Assembly (NCBI RefSeq): GCF_030815865.1
Contig: NZ_JAUSXI010000001.1
Coordinates: forward strand, 4,650,001-4,714,000
DNA length: 64,000 nucleotides
Direction of reading: 5' to 3'
Source of the DNA: Arthrobacter globiformis
GTDB taxonomy: Bacteria > Actinomycetota > Actinomycetes > Actinomycetales > Micrococcaceae
Positions 39,602 to 47,335 of the stretch are shown piece after piece (the stretch's first letter is position 1; each line of letters opens with the position of its first letter). The translations under genes and the position numbers were made by a program. The notes under the pieces were generated by a model. It ran no database searches. It was not told the DNA's origin and saw only the letters and a program-made list of their open reading frames with translations.

Positions 39602-39994
39602 TCAGGGCGCCGCGCTGCCCGGATTTATCACGGAAATCACGTTGCCGGCCGGGTCCTTGAACCATGCGATATCCGGGCCCATCCCCCGGGCTATTCCTTT
39701 TTCATCCGTGGGGAGGCCGGGATCGTCGTAGATCTTGGTCTGGACGCCAGCCGCGTTGAGCTCGTCAACCGCCGCTTCGACGTCGTCAACCACCAGGTTC
39801 AGGACGGTGAAGGTGGCTGGCTCATGGTTGTCCTTGGGGTAGACAAAAATCCTGTGGCCCTCGGGCATGGACAGCTCCAGCGTGCCCATCGCGCCGTCGG
39901 ACACGGCCATTCCCAGCGTCTGCCCGTAGAACTCCCGGGCGCGTGCGACGTCGTCAACGCTGAAGCTGGAAAACGAACCCTTGGGCGCAAACAT
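39602..39994 (-). CDS. VOC family protein
   Basis: The 130-residue protein is a single glyoxalase-fold unit: SFSSFSVDDVARAREFYGQTLGM at the start, LNLVVDDVEAAVDELNAAG in the middle and AWFKDPAGNVISVI at the end. ATG 39994 has GGAGAAGG upstream. Substrate is unknown. It is divergent from the AAA ATPase gene, with a 181-base spacer in which I see no gene. Confidence 0.82.
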   Translation of the reverse strand: MFAPKGSFSSFSVDDVARAREFYGQTLGMAVSDGAMGTLELSMPEGHRIFVYPKDNHEPATFTVLNLVVDDVEAAVDELNAAGVQTKIYDDPGLPTDEKGIARGMGPDIAWFKDPAGNVISVINPGSAAP

Positions 39995-40175
39995 GGCCTT
40001 CTCCTTCGACGGCTCCGGTCCTTCCACAGCTCAAGACGACTGCGGTACCTCTGGACTGCGGTACCTCCCAGAATGGCACAGGCCGGGGCCGCTGACGAGG
40101 GGCCGATCGGGTTCCTGGCAACGCCCCGCCTCCGGCCGCGGCATGGTCTTGACCGCCGCTGGTAGGGTCTGCGGC

Positions 40176-41690
40176 ATGGATGAAAAATTGGGGAAGTTCA
40201 TCGATGATTTCGCGCAGCTGGTGCAGATCGCCCAGTCCGGGCAGCACCGCGTAAGGGCCGGAGGGCAGCTGCTGACAACAATCACCGAACATCTGGCGGT
40301 GCCGGCCGAATCACTCGCTGTGGTGGTGGAGGAGGTTCCGGCGCACCGGTTCGTGGACGCAGACATCCTGATGGCCGAGCTCGCCGCCGAGGACGCAGAG
40401 TTCCGGCTGGTGGGCATCGGTGGCGGTGACCAGCGCCACCATCAGTCCCTGAGTGACATGTTGCAGCAGTCGCAGTTTTTCCCACAGTTTCCGTTGTCGC
40501 AGCCCGATTACATCAACCTGGCTGTGGGGCCGGAGGAACAGCGGCAGGCCGTGGCTCTGGGCCTGTGGCTGTTCAGGCATGCGGGCAGCCCTGTTGCTGT
40601 CTTGCAGCGGGACGCGGCGCCGCGGTACGGGCGGCAGACGGCATGCCTCGAGGTTCTGGCTGCCGACGCGAAGAACGCCGCGGACTTCCTGGCCGAGTTC
40701 CGCCGACGCATGCAGCGCGGCAGCGTCCTGAAGGGCCAGGTCATTTCCCTGGTCATGGGAGAGTACGGGCCCAGCACCGGAGGCGTGACGTTCCACGCCC
40801 GGCCGGAACTCACGGCCTCCGACGTCATCCTGCCCCAGGGGCTGCTCCGGAAAGTGACCGACCATGCCCTCGGCATCGCCGCGCACCGGGAGTCGCTGAA
40901 AGAGTACGGCCAGCACCTGAAGCGGGGCATCCTGCTGTACGGCCGCCCGGGGACCGGCAAGACCCACACGGTGCGGTACCTGCTGAGCCAGAGTGCCGGC
41001 ATCACCGCGATCCTGCTGTCCGGAGGATCCCTGGCCAGGATTTCCGAGGCGGCCGCCATGGCGCGGGCCCTCCAGCCTTCGATCGTTGTGCTTGAGGACT
41101 GCGACCTGATCGCCGAGGACCGGAGCTTCGGGCACGGGCCGCAGCCGCTGCTGTTCGAGGTGCTGGACGCCATGGACGGCCTGGACCACGACGCCGACGT
41201 CGCGTTCGTCCTCACCACCAACCGCGTGGACATGCTCGAACGCGCCCTTGCCCAGCGCCCCGGCCGCGTGGACCTCGCGGTGGATATTCCGCTGCCGGGC
41301 GCGGATGAGCGCGTCGGGCTGATGACGCTGTATGCGCGCGGCATTCCGTTCAGCCCGGATGCTGTCCGGGACGCCGCCGCCCGCACCGAAGGAACAACGG
41401 CCTCGTTCGCACGCGAACTCGTCCGCCGGGCCGTCGTACGGGCCGCACTGAACGCCGCACCCGTGTCGGACAGTCACCTGCTCGGGGCGGTGGAAGAACT
41501 GATGGCCGACGGCGAAACCCTCACCAGGAGCCTGCTGGGCAGCGGCCCCGCCGGCGGCGGCGGGGACGGACAGGGCGGCTTCGGCGGTCCCGGCCTCCCC
41601 GGGCCCGTACTTGGCGGGCCGGGTTTTCCCCGGCCCGGCTTCTTCCCCGGGCCTGACTTTGGCAGCGTTGGTTTCGCCGGGCCGGGTTAG
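40176..41690 (+). CDS. AAA family ATPase with glycine/proline-rich tail
   Basis: The 504-residue protein has an unknown N-terminal domain of about 230 residues and one AAA module: Walker A GRPGTGKT near residue 255, Walker B VVLEDCDL, sensor 1 FVLTTNR and an arginine-finger-like RPGRVD. The last 40 residues are glycine, proline and phenylalanine repeats. It resembles cell-division-cycle-48-like single-module ATPases in actinobacteria, which remodel proteins, but no partner is encoded next to it. ATG 40176 follows GGTAGGG. It may be a stress chaperone, given the heat-shock genes just downstream on the other strand. Confidence 0.85.
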   Translation: MDEKLGKFIDDFAQLVQIAQSGQHRVRAGGQLLTTITEHLAVPAESLAVVVEEVPAHRFVDADILMAELAAEDAEFRLVGIGGGDQRHHQSLSDMLQQSQFFPQFPLSQPDYINLAVGPEEQRQAVALGLWLFRHAGSPVAVLQRDAAPRYGRQTACLEVLAADAKNAADFLAEFRRRMQRGSVLKGQVISLVMGEYGPSTGGVTFHARPELTASDVILPQGLLRKVTDHALGIAAHRESLKEYGQHLKRGILLYGRPGTGKTHTVRYLLSQSAGITAILLSGGSLARISEAAAMARALQPSIVVLEDCDLIAEDRSFGHGPQPLLFEVLDAMDGLDHDADVAFVLTTNRVDMLERALAQRPGRVDLAVDIPLPGADERVGLMTLYARGIPFSPDAVRDAAARTEGTTASFARELVRRAVVRAALNAAPVSDSHLLGAVEELMADGETLTRSLLGSGPAGGGGDGQGGFGGPGLPGPVLGGPGFPRPGFFPGPDFGSVGFAGPG

Positions 41691-41719
41691 TCCGCCAGCG
41701 GGGTTAGTCCACTCACGGG

Positions 41720-42109
41720 TCAGTCCACCACCGGTGGCGGGCCGAAGAGGAATTCGTTGGCATGGGACACGGCCTTGCGGAAGGCATCATTCCGCAGGGC
41801 CACCAGGTTCGCGGAGCTGGCCTCACCAGGGTCAAGGAACTGTGTATGGCCAGGGCGAAGCACCCAAATGTCCCCGGCTGGCGGGAGGTAGAACACCCCG
41901 AACGTACGGTGCTGGCGGTCGTCGTCCGACCAGATGGGCACCACGGCCAGGGCGGCACCGGTTGTGGGATTGATCCACTGTGCTCGGGGAAGCGGCTCCT
42001 CATGGGCCTCGGGGTCGAGGAACGGCGCCGTGCCCTTGCCCCAGCGCTCCTCGAAGCGCTCATGGAACGCCGGAATCAGATGCGAGTCGTAGCGGCGCCA
42101 ATCGCTCAT
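41720..42109 (-). CDS. Hypothetical protein downstream of J-domain gene
   Basis: The 129-residue soluble protein begins MSDWRRYDSHLIPAFHERFE and contains NPTTGAALAVVPIWSDDDRQHRTF followed by a C-terminal FRKAVSHANEFLFG helix. I do not recognise a family. It is the third gene of a minus-strand set, Hsp20, J-domain protein and this protein, with spacing of 33 bases to the J-domain gene. A role in protein quality control is suggested by context only. Confidence 0.65.
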   Translation of the reverse strand: MSDWRRYDSHLIPAFHERFEERWGKGTAPFLDPEAHEEPLPRAQWINPTTGAALAVVPIWSDDDRQHRTFGVFYLPPAGDIWVLRPGHTQFLDPGEASSANLVALRNDAFRKAVSHANEFLFGPPPVVD

Positions 42110-42142
42110 GGTTGTGGTTCTCCTCTGACGTTCAAGTCGGAT

Positions 42143-42481
42143 TCAGGCCCAGGGTCCGCTCTCCCACCGGACGGGGGTGACGCGCAGCGGCGGTTCACGG
42201 TGCCGAATTACGTGGACTGGAATGCTTTGTGGCTGGCTGGCTGATGGTTCGGGAGCCCCGGCACGAAGGACCTCGCGATCGTAGGCGGCCCGGCGCTTCG
42301 GGTCCCGAAGCACGGAGAAGGCCCGCATGACGAGTTGCAGTTCGGCTGGTACCGCTTCACCGCTGGCAACATCGGGATGGTGGCGGCGCATCAGCGCGCG
42401 GTAGGCGCGGGCGACTTCCTGCTGCGACGCGCGGTGCGGAATCTGCAGCACCGCATAGTAATCCGGTGCGGGTCTGGTCAT
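42143..42481 (-). CDS. J-domain protein (DnaJ/CbpA-like, short)
   Basis: The 112-residue protein has an N-terminal J domain: YYAVLQIPHRASQQEVARAYRALMRRHHPDV contains the essential HPD motif, and helix IV follows. J domains stimulate the ATPase of Hsp70 (DnaK). Beyond residue 70 there is only a short proline- and arginine-rich tail without zinc fingers or a substrate-binding domain. ATG 42481 gives the family-like start TRPAPDYYAVL. It lies 96 bases downstream of hsp20, probably in one heat-shock transcript. Confidence 0.88.
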   Translation of the reverse strand: MTRPAPDYYAVLQIPHRASQQEVARAYRALMRRHHPDVASGEAVPAELQLVMRAFSVLRDPKRRAAYDREVLRAGAPEPSASQPQSIPVHVIRHREPPLRVTPVRWESGPWA

Positions 42482-42577
42482 CACTGAAGCCTGTTGCAAT
42501 TGCAGGGGTTGTTGCTGGTTGCCGCTGGCAGGGGCGGCCTTAGACGACGGCCGCCCCTGCCAGCGCGGAGGCCCCGG

Positions 42578-43003
42578 CTACGTCTCGATCTGATGCAGCT
42601 GGCCCTTGCTTTCGATCTCGATCTTCCGCGGCTTGGCCTGCTCGGCAACGGGGATCCGCAGCGTCAGCACACCCTGGTCGTAGTTGGCCTTGATCTTGTC
42701 CGCGTCCAGCGTGTCCCCGAGAATGACCTGGCGGCTGAAGACGCCGCGCGGCCGCTCGGAAACCACCAGCTCAACGTTTGGCTGGGTGGCATCCCGGCGC
42801 TCCGCCCGGACAGTGAGGACGTTCCTCTCAACGTTCAGATCCACGGCGTCCGGCGAAATCCCGGGCAGGTCAAAGGCCACCACAAACTCCCCGTCTTCCT
42901 GCCACGCATCCATCGGCATGGCCGCCGGACGGGCTGCTGTTCCGAAGACCTGCTGGGTGAGTCGGTCCAGCTCACGGAACGGGTCAGTACGGATTAGCAT
43001 CAT
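42578..43003 (-). CDS. Hsp20/alpha-crystallin small heat-shock protein
   Basis: The 141-residue protein begins with the [13 protein letters not shown] amphipathic stretch. Its alpha-crystallin domain contains [22 protein letters not shown] and ends with [20 protein letters not shown], carrying the IPV assembly motif. It would hold unfolding proteins. ATG 43003 follows GGGAGTGGG. It is divergent from an HspR-like MerR gene, and the spacer holds a dyad at 43037-43068. A second Hsp20 is encoded at 49246-49737. Confidence 0.92.
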   Translation of the reverse strand: MMLIRTDPFRELDRLTQQVFGTAARPAAMPMDAWQEDGEFVVAFDLPGISPDAVDLNVERNVLTVRAERRDATQPNVELVVSERPRGVFSRQVILGDTLDADKIKANYDQGVLTLRIPVAEQAKPRKIEIESKGQLHQIET

Positions 43004-43036
43004 TTCCCACTCCCTTCAGCATGTAGGTTTTATGGC

Positions 43037-43068
43037 TATCCACCACCATTTATCTATGGTGCCGGATA
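43037..43068. promoter_or_regulatory. Dyad in the hsp20 / MerR divergent spacer
   Basis: A 32-bp symmetric site has inner arms CACCAT (43044-43049) and ATGGTG (43056-43061) and outer arms TATCC and GGATA, all centred on the same point. It lies 34 bases upstream of hsp20 and 73 bases upstream of the MerR gene. It does not match the CTTGAGT-type HAIR operator of classical HspR. Confidence 0.55.
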
Positions 43069-43140
43069 TAGATTTTTTATAGCACCGGTGACAAACTGGG
43101 GCAAGGGGGAAAATCAAGAAAAATCTGGACGGGGAATCAC

Positions 43141-43455
43141 ATGGCCAACCGGGACAGCACCGGGCGCGGGCTGTACGCCATTTCAGTGGTGGCGGAGCTC
43201 GTGGGAACGGGCCAGCAAAACATCCGGCTCTATGAGCGCCGCGGCCTGCTGACCCCGGAAAGGACCGACGGCGGCACCCGCCAGTACAGCGAATCTGACC
43301 TGGCGGTCCTGCGCCGCATCGCTGAGCTCCTGGACGAAGGGCTCAACCTGGCGGGCGTGGCAAAGGTGCTGGAACTGGAAATGGACAACGCCCGGCTGCG
43401 CCGTCAGCTGCAACTAGCCCGGGCCCGGAGCGCCCGCCCGGACGGCGGCGATTGA
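43141..43455 (+). CDS. MerR family regulator, HspR-like
   Basis: The 104-residue protein has the MerR winged helix: LYAISVVAELVGTGQQNIRLYERRGLLTPERTDGGTRQYSESDL, then a dimerisation helix. The motif order and AISVVAEL start resemble HspR, the heat-shock repressor of actinobacteria. No cysteine-based metal site is visible. Being divergent from hsp20 and the J-domain gene, it is the likely repressor of that operon, through the dyad at 43037-43068. It ends in an arginine-rich segment. Confidence 0.82.
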   Translation: MANRDSTGRGLYAISVVAELVGTGQQNIRLYERRGLLTPERTDGGTRQYSESDLAVLRRIAELLDEGLNLAGVAKVLELEMDNARLRRQLQLARARSARPDGGD

Positions 43456-43465
43456 TCCCTGCCGG

Positions 43466-43771
43466 CTACAGCCGGCCGCCGGCGAGCAGGAAGGAATCCT
43501 CGAGCAGTTCGGCGAGCTGGTCGCCGTCGACCCTTGAAAGCCGGACAAGGACCAACTGCGGCGAACGCTCATGGTGCGGCGTCCAGAAATACGTCTCCGG
43601 ATCCGTGCCTGCGAGAGCCTCGCGCTCCCCAGTCTTGACCGTGAGCACGTCCGATTCCCAGATGCGGGCCATCAGGGTTTTAGCGAACCAGGCTGGCTGG
43701 TTCCAACTGGCGCGTTCGGTCACGCCCGGCAGTGCAAGGCAGATCCTGCGAACATCGGCTTCGGTGGCCAT
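43466..43771 (-). CDS. MmcQ/YjbR family protein
   Basis: The 101-residue protein has the YjbR/MmcQ alpha-beta fold pattern: VRRICLALPGVTERASWNQPAWFA, then LVLVRLSRVDGDQLAELLEDSFLL. The family is described as DNA-binding-like, but its function is unclear. It starts 4 bases after the PAP2 phosphatase stop, so the two genes are coupled. It converges on the MerR gene, with 10 bases between the stops. Confidence 0.82.
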   Translation of the reverse strand: MATEADVRRICLALPGVTERASWNQPAWFAKTLMARIWESDVLTVKTGEREALAGTDPETYFWTPHHERSPQLVLVRLSRVDGDQLAELLEDSFLLAGGRL

Positions 43772-43775
43772 GCTT

Positions 43776-44552
43776 TCAGTCGGGGGTGTCGGCTTTGGAA
43801 AGCTCGCCCGTGACTTTCTCGCCCGGCACCCGGGCGGTGCGCCAGGTGTCGATGGCTATCACGGCGCCGAGCACCACCAGCGAGAGCGCCACAGAAGCCA
43901 CGGCGTCGCTCACCCAGTGATAGCCAAGGTACAGCCGGCTGACGGACGCCAAGATTACTCCGATGATGGCGCAGACGAAACCGACCACCGTCGTCTTGGG
44001 TTTCCGGTGGCGGGAAAAGACCAGGAACGCCGTTATCAGCAGGAAGTCCGAGGCCCCCAGAACGTGGCCCGAGGGAAAAGAAAAGGTGTGGTCTGCACCG
44101 AACAGCATCTGGTCCACGGGAGGGCGGTCCCTGCCGACCGACCTGCCGATGAGCTGCGCCAGTCCCACGCCGGTGAGCATTGCCGCCGCCAGCAAAATCG
44201 GCCGCCACGCATGCTTCGCCAGGATGCCCCATGCCACTGTGACAACAAGGACGATAATGGGCAGCGCCACGGGCCCGAAGATGACAGCCAGGACAATCAT
44301 CACCACGGTCAGCACCTGCGAGCGGGTCGTCAGGAGCCACCTCCATGCCCCGTCATCGGCGCTGGCCAGCCCGTCACGATCCAGAACACCTGCGAGCGTT
44401 ACGAAGAAGACGGCTGCCCCCACAACTGCTAGGACGATCGCCGTCACGTAGAGCGCTTTCCGCGCGCTGGGTTCCATGTAGCGTTCTTCAACCACAAACT
44501 TGTCGTGGAAGACGCGCCACCAGCCCTGGTTGCCCCTTGATTCTTCTGCCAC
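43776..44552 (-). CDS. PAP2 family phosphatase, integral membrane
   Basis: The 258-residue protein has six predicted membrane helices and the three PAP2 catalytic motifs: GRSVGRDRPP, FPSGH and SRLYLGYHWVSD. Such enzymes remove phosphate from undecaprenyl pyrophosphate, phosphatidate or related lipids at the membrane. The cytosolic N-terminus of about 35 residues is charged. Start ATG 44552. The YjbR-like gene follows after 4 bases. Confidence 0.92.
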   Translation of the reverse strand: MAEESRGNQGWWRVFHDKFVVEERYMEPSARKALYVTAIVLAVVGAAVFFVTLAGVLDRDGLASADDGAWRWLLTTRSQVLTVVMIVLAVIFGPVALPIIVLVVTVAWGILAKHAWRPILLAAAMLTGVGLAQLIGRSVGRDRPPVDQMLFGADHTFSFPSGHVLGASDFLLITAFLVFSRHRKPKTTVVGFVCAIIGVILASVSRLYLGYHWVSDAVASVALSLVVLGAVIAIDTWRTARVPGEKVTGELSKADTPD

Positions 44553-44703
44553 CTGAAAGACCGCCTGTGCGCTCGGGAACGGATCCTGAATTGAAGGTTA
44601 TCCCTGTTCCGCACCCGCCGGGCAGAAACCCGGAGCCCCTTACGGATGTCCTTCCCCGCTGTTACGGTAAAACTTCCAGCCCCACGAGGTCTCAGGAGAC
44701 GAC

Positions 44704-44946
44704 ATGAGCACTGAAGGAACCGGCCAGGAAGACCAGAACAGAGGAACTTCACCGCAGACCCAAGGGGATGGCGTCCCGGACTCCGGCGCCGGCGTCGCGG
44801 TGGGCGCAGGCGAGCCGAACACGTTCGAACCGGAAGAGGGCACGGACAGCACTCGGACCGGAACGCCAGGCAACGACCAGATTGCCACCGCGGAGGACAC
44901 CCCGGACGTCGAGGAAACACCGGTGGACACCACCGAACCCAGCTGA
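44704..44946 (+). CDS. Small acidic hypothetical protein
   Basis: The 80-residue protein begins MSTEGTGQEDQNRGTSPQTQ and is strongly acidic, rich in Thr, Glu, Asp, Gly and Pro, with almost no hydrophobic residues, so it is probably disordered. ATG 44704 follows AGGAGACG. No family is recognised. A protein of similar composition is encoded at 53148-53393. Confidence 0.65.
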   Translation: MSTEGTGQEDQNRGTSPQTQGDGVPDSGAGVAVGAGEPNTFEPEEGTDSTRTGTPGNDQIATAEDTPDVEETPVDTTEPS

Positions 44947-45108
44947 CCTGGCTGCGGGGCCGCTTGCACTGCTGCCGGCCCGGCTGAAAGGCCCGGACAC
45001 GCTTCCCGGCAAGACCGATCGACCCGTTCCGGTAGCCCTGTCCTGAATGACAGGCGCGGTGGATAATTAGTCACACATTGAAGTGGCAACGGGGCGACGG
45101 AGGCTGCC

Positions 45109-45306
45109 GTGAGGATCATCGGATTGCTTGTGGTCATCTGGCTCATCATCGGCGTATTCGCTGCGTTTCAGCGGGGCTACTTCGGCGGCTCCCCGGACTC
45201 GTGCACGGAGGCCGGAACCGTGGCGATCACCATCGCCGCCGGACCGCTCAACTACATGGGCGCCAACCCCAAGCTGACCTGCGAAGTGCCCCAGCCTTCC
45301 AAGTAG
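45109..45306 (+). CDS. Small single-pass membrane or secreted protein
   Basis: The 65-residue protein starts with one hydrophobic helix (IIGLLVVIWLIIGVFAAFQ) and then a short outside part with two cysteines (DSCTEAG and KLTCEV) that could form a disulfide. GTG 45109 is preceded by GGAGG. Similar short membrane proteins are, as I recall, common in actinobacteria, without known function. After the stop the DNA repeats CCTTCCA-GTAGCAGC-type units at about 45295-45330. Confidence 0.7.
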   Translation: MRIIGLLVVIWLIIGVFAAFQRGYFGGSPDSCTEAGTVAITIAAGPLNYMGANPKLTCEVPQPSK

Positions 45307-45421
45307 CAGCAGCCTTCCAGGTAGCAGCGGCCCGCCGCTTCGCCGGACGGCGTGTTACCGTTCACTCGCGATTCACGCGCGCGTCCTCGCCTGTCCAAGC
45401 TGCCTCGTTAGGTTCGGGACC

Positions 45422-47008
45422 ATGGACATCACGCGCAGAACACTCATCACCAGCAGCCTCGGTGCCGGCCTCGTCATCGCGTTGCCCGGCAGCGCCGTCG
45501 CCGATCCCCGGAACGCAGAAGCGAGCCTCCCCACAGATCCCTTCACCCTCGGCATCGCGTCCGGCGACCCTTGGCCCGACGGTTTCGTGCTCTGGACCCG
45601 GCTCGCGCTCAACCCGCTCGCAGAAGACGGGCTGGGCGGCATGCCCTCCCGCGTTGTCGCCGTGGCGTGGGAGGTTGCCGAGGACCCTGCCATGCGGAAC
45701 GTGGTCCAGCGCGGCGTGGAGCAGGCCCTGCCGGAAAGCGCCCACTCGGTCCATGCGGAACTGCGCGGCCTGGAGCCTGGGCGCGAGTACTTCTACCGGT
45801 TCCGCGCCGGCCGCCACATCAGTCCTGTCGGCCGCACACTGACCAGCCCCGCCTGGTACGAAACGCCGGCGGCCCTGGCCATGTCCTTCGCCAGCTGCGC
45901 CCAGTACGAGCACGGATTTTTCACGGCCTACCCCGCCTCGCCGAGGACCAGCCGGATCTGGTGCTGCACCTCGGCGACTACCAGTACGAGTACAAGAACG
46001 GCTCCTAGCGTGACCGGCGGCGGGAACGTCCGCGACCACGAGGGCCCGGAGACGGTGACGCTGGAGAACTACCGCCAGCGCCACGCCCAGTACAAGGCCG
46101 ACGCCGACCTCCAGGCTGCGCATGCCGCGGCGCCGTGGCTGGTGGTCTGGGATGACCACGAGGTGGATAACAACTGGGCGGACGAGGTCCCGGAGAACGC
46201 GGACCCGGCCCAGCTGAACGACACTGCGGCCAACTTCAGGAAGCGCCGGGCCGCCGCGTTCCAGGCGTACTACGAGAACATGCCGCTCCGCGCACCGTCC
46301 ATGCCCGCCGGGGCAGACATGAAGATCTACCGCACGGTTCAGTGGGGCCTGCTCGCCAACTTCCACATGATGGACACCCGCCAGTATCGCGACGACCAGC
46401 TGGCGGGGGACGGCTGGCGGAAGAACGTCCAGGAGCGCCTGGCGGAGAACCGCACCATCACCGGGGCCGATCAGGAGCAGTGGCTGTTGGACGGTTTCCG
46501 GAAGTCCAAGACACGCTGGGACCTCCTGGGCCAGCAGGTGTTCTTCGCCGAGCGGGACCGCAACCAGGCCGCCGATATCGACGACGTGTCCATGGACGGC
46601 TGGGACGGCTACGCATCCTCCCGCCGCCGCATCACCCAGGGCTGGGTGGACGCCAAGGTGCGCAACGCCGTCGTCCTCACCGGCGACGTCCACCGCAGCT
46701 GGGCCAACAACGTAAAGGTGGAATACAAGGATCCGGACGCGCCGGTGGTGGGCTCTGAGCTGGTGTGCACGTCCGTCACTTCCACAGGCAACGGCACGGG
46801 CTCCATCACGGACCCCACCATGGCATGGAACGAGCACCTGAAGTTCTTCAACGACCAGCGCGGCTACGTTCGGACCACCATCACGAAGGATTCCCTGACG
46901 GCAGATTTCCGGGTGCTAGACTACGTCAACACTCCGGGTGCGGCGGTCAGCACCAAGGCGTCCTTCCGGATCGACGACGGCGTGCCCGGCCTCCAGCGCC
47001 GCGTCTAG
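45422..47008 (+). CDS. PhoD-type alkaline phosphatase, Tat-exported, with compensated double frameshift
   Basis: The 528-residue protein has a twin-arginine signal (MDITRRTLITSSLGAGLVIA), the N-terminal PhoD domain (FTLGIASGDPWPDGFVLWTRLA) and the metallophosphatase part with WDDHEVDNNW and LTGDVHRSW. PhoD cleaves phosphodiesters outside the cell with Fe and Ca. Between about 45932 and 46008 the reading differs from the family. The conserved HLGDYQYEYKNGS metal motif is encoded in the +2 frame, while the open frame gives an unrelated Cys/Ser/Thr-rich stretch. A missing base near 45932 and an extra base near 46008 restore it. Either these are sequence errors or the enzyme lacks a metal ligand. 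Confidence 0.88.
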   Translation: MDITRRTLITSSLGAGLVIALPGSAVADPRNAEASLPTDPFTLGIASGDPWPDGFVLWTRLALNPLAEDGLGGMPSRVVAVAWEVAEDPAMRNVVQRGVEQALPESAHSVHAELRGLEPGREYFYRFRAGRHISPVGRTLTSPAWYETPAALAMSFASCAQYEHGFFTAYPASPRTSRIWCCTSATTSTSTRTAPSVTGGGNVRDHEGPETVTLENYRQRHAQYKADADLQAAHAAAPWLVVWDDHEVDNNWADEVPENADPAQLNDTAANFRKRRAAAFQAYYENMPLRAPSMPAGADMKIYRTVQWGLLANFHMMDTRQYRDDQLAGDGWRKNVQERLAENRTITGADQEQWLLDGFRKSKTRWDLLGQQVFFAERDRNQAADIDDVSMDGWDGYASSRRRITQGWVDAKVRNAVVLTGDVHRSWANNVKVEYKDPDAPVVGSELVCTSVTSTGNGTGSITDPTMAWNEHLKFFNDQRGYVRTTITKDSLTADFRVLDYVNTPGAAVSTKASFRIDDGVPGLQRRV

Positions 47009-47025
47009 CCTCATCGCCCAAGAAA

Positions 47026-47091
47026 AGCGCGAACGGACACTCAAGCCCGCGCCCACCTAAGCCGCAGGGGCCGCAAGTGTCCGTTCGCGCT
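47026..47091. repeat. GCGCGAACGGACA palindrome, second copy
   Basis: AGCGCGAACGGACACT (47026-47041) and its exact complement (47076-47091) flank a 34-base spacer. The element starts 18 bases after the phoD stop. Its right half (47061-47095) is repeated at 47305-47339 with two mismatches. Confidence 0.8.
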
Positions 47092-47097
47092 CAGTGG

Positions 47098-47172
47098 TTA
47101 CCAGTCGTGGACCGTTCCGTCGACGAGACGGTTGTAGGGCAGGTAGGCCTGCTGGTACGGATACAGATCCAT
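47098..47172 (-). pseudogene. C-terminal gene remnant, possibly of an enolase-superfamily dehydratase
   Basis: A minus-strand frame ends MDLYPYQQAYLPYNRLVDG followed by TVHDW and a TAA stop at 47098. The AYLP-NRLxDGT-xxW ending recalls the C-terminus of mannonate-dehydratase/RspA-type enzymes, from memory only. No longer coding frame continues upstream. The fragment lies exactly between two copies of the GCGCGAACGGACA element, which suggests a deletion left it behind. Confidence 0.4.
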
Positions 47173-47276
47173 GCAAAGACACCCTGCAGGGCCAGTCACT
47201 TGATGAGTCACGTCCACGCGGCTGAACGGCCAGCACCACTCTGCCAGCCAGTCCCAGACCAGCCGCCACCATCCTC

Positions 47277-47335
47277 ACGGACACTTAGGGCCCCGGCCAC
47301 CCACGCCGCAGGGGCCTCAAGTGTCCGTTGGCGCT
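47277..47335. repeat. GCGCGAACGGACA palindrome, degenerate third copy
   Basis: ACGGACACT (47277-47285) pairs with AGTGTCCGT (47320-47328), and AGGGCCCC/GGGGCCT pairs inside. The copy ends in TGTCCGTTGGCGCT and reaches the stop codon of the epimerase gene at 47335-47337. Confidence 0.75.
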
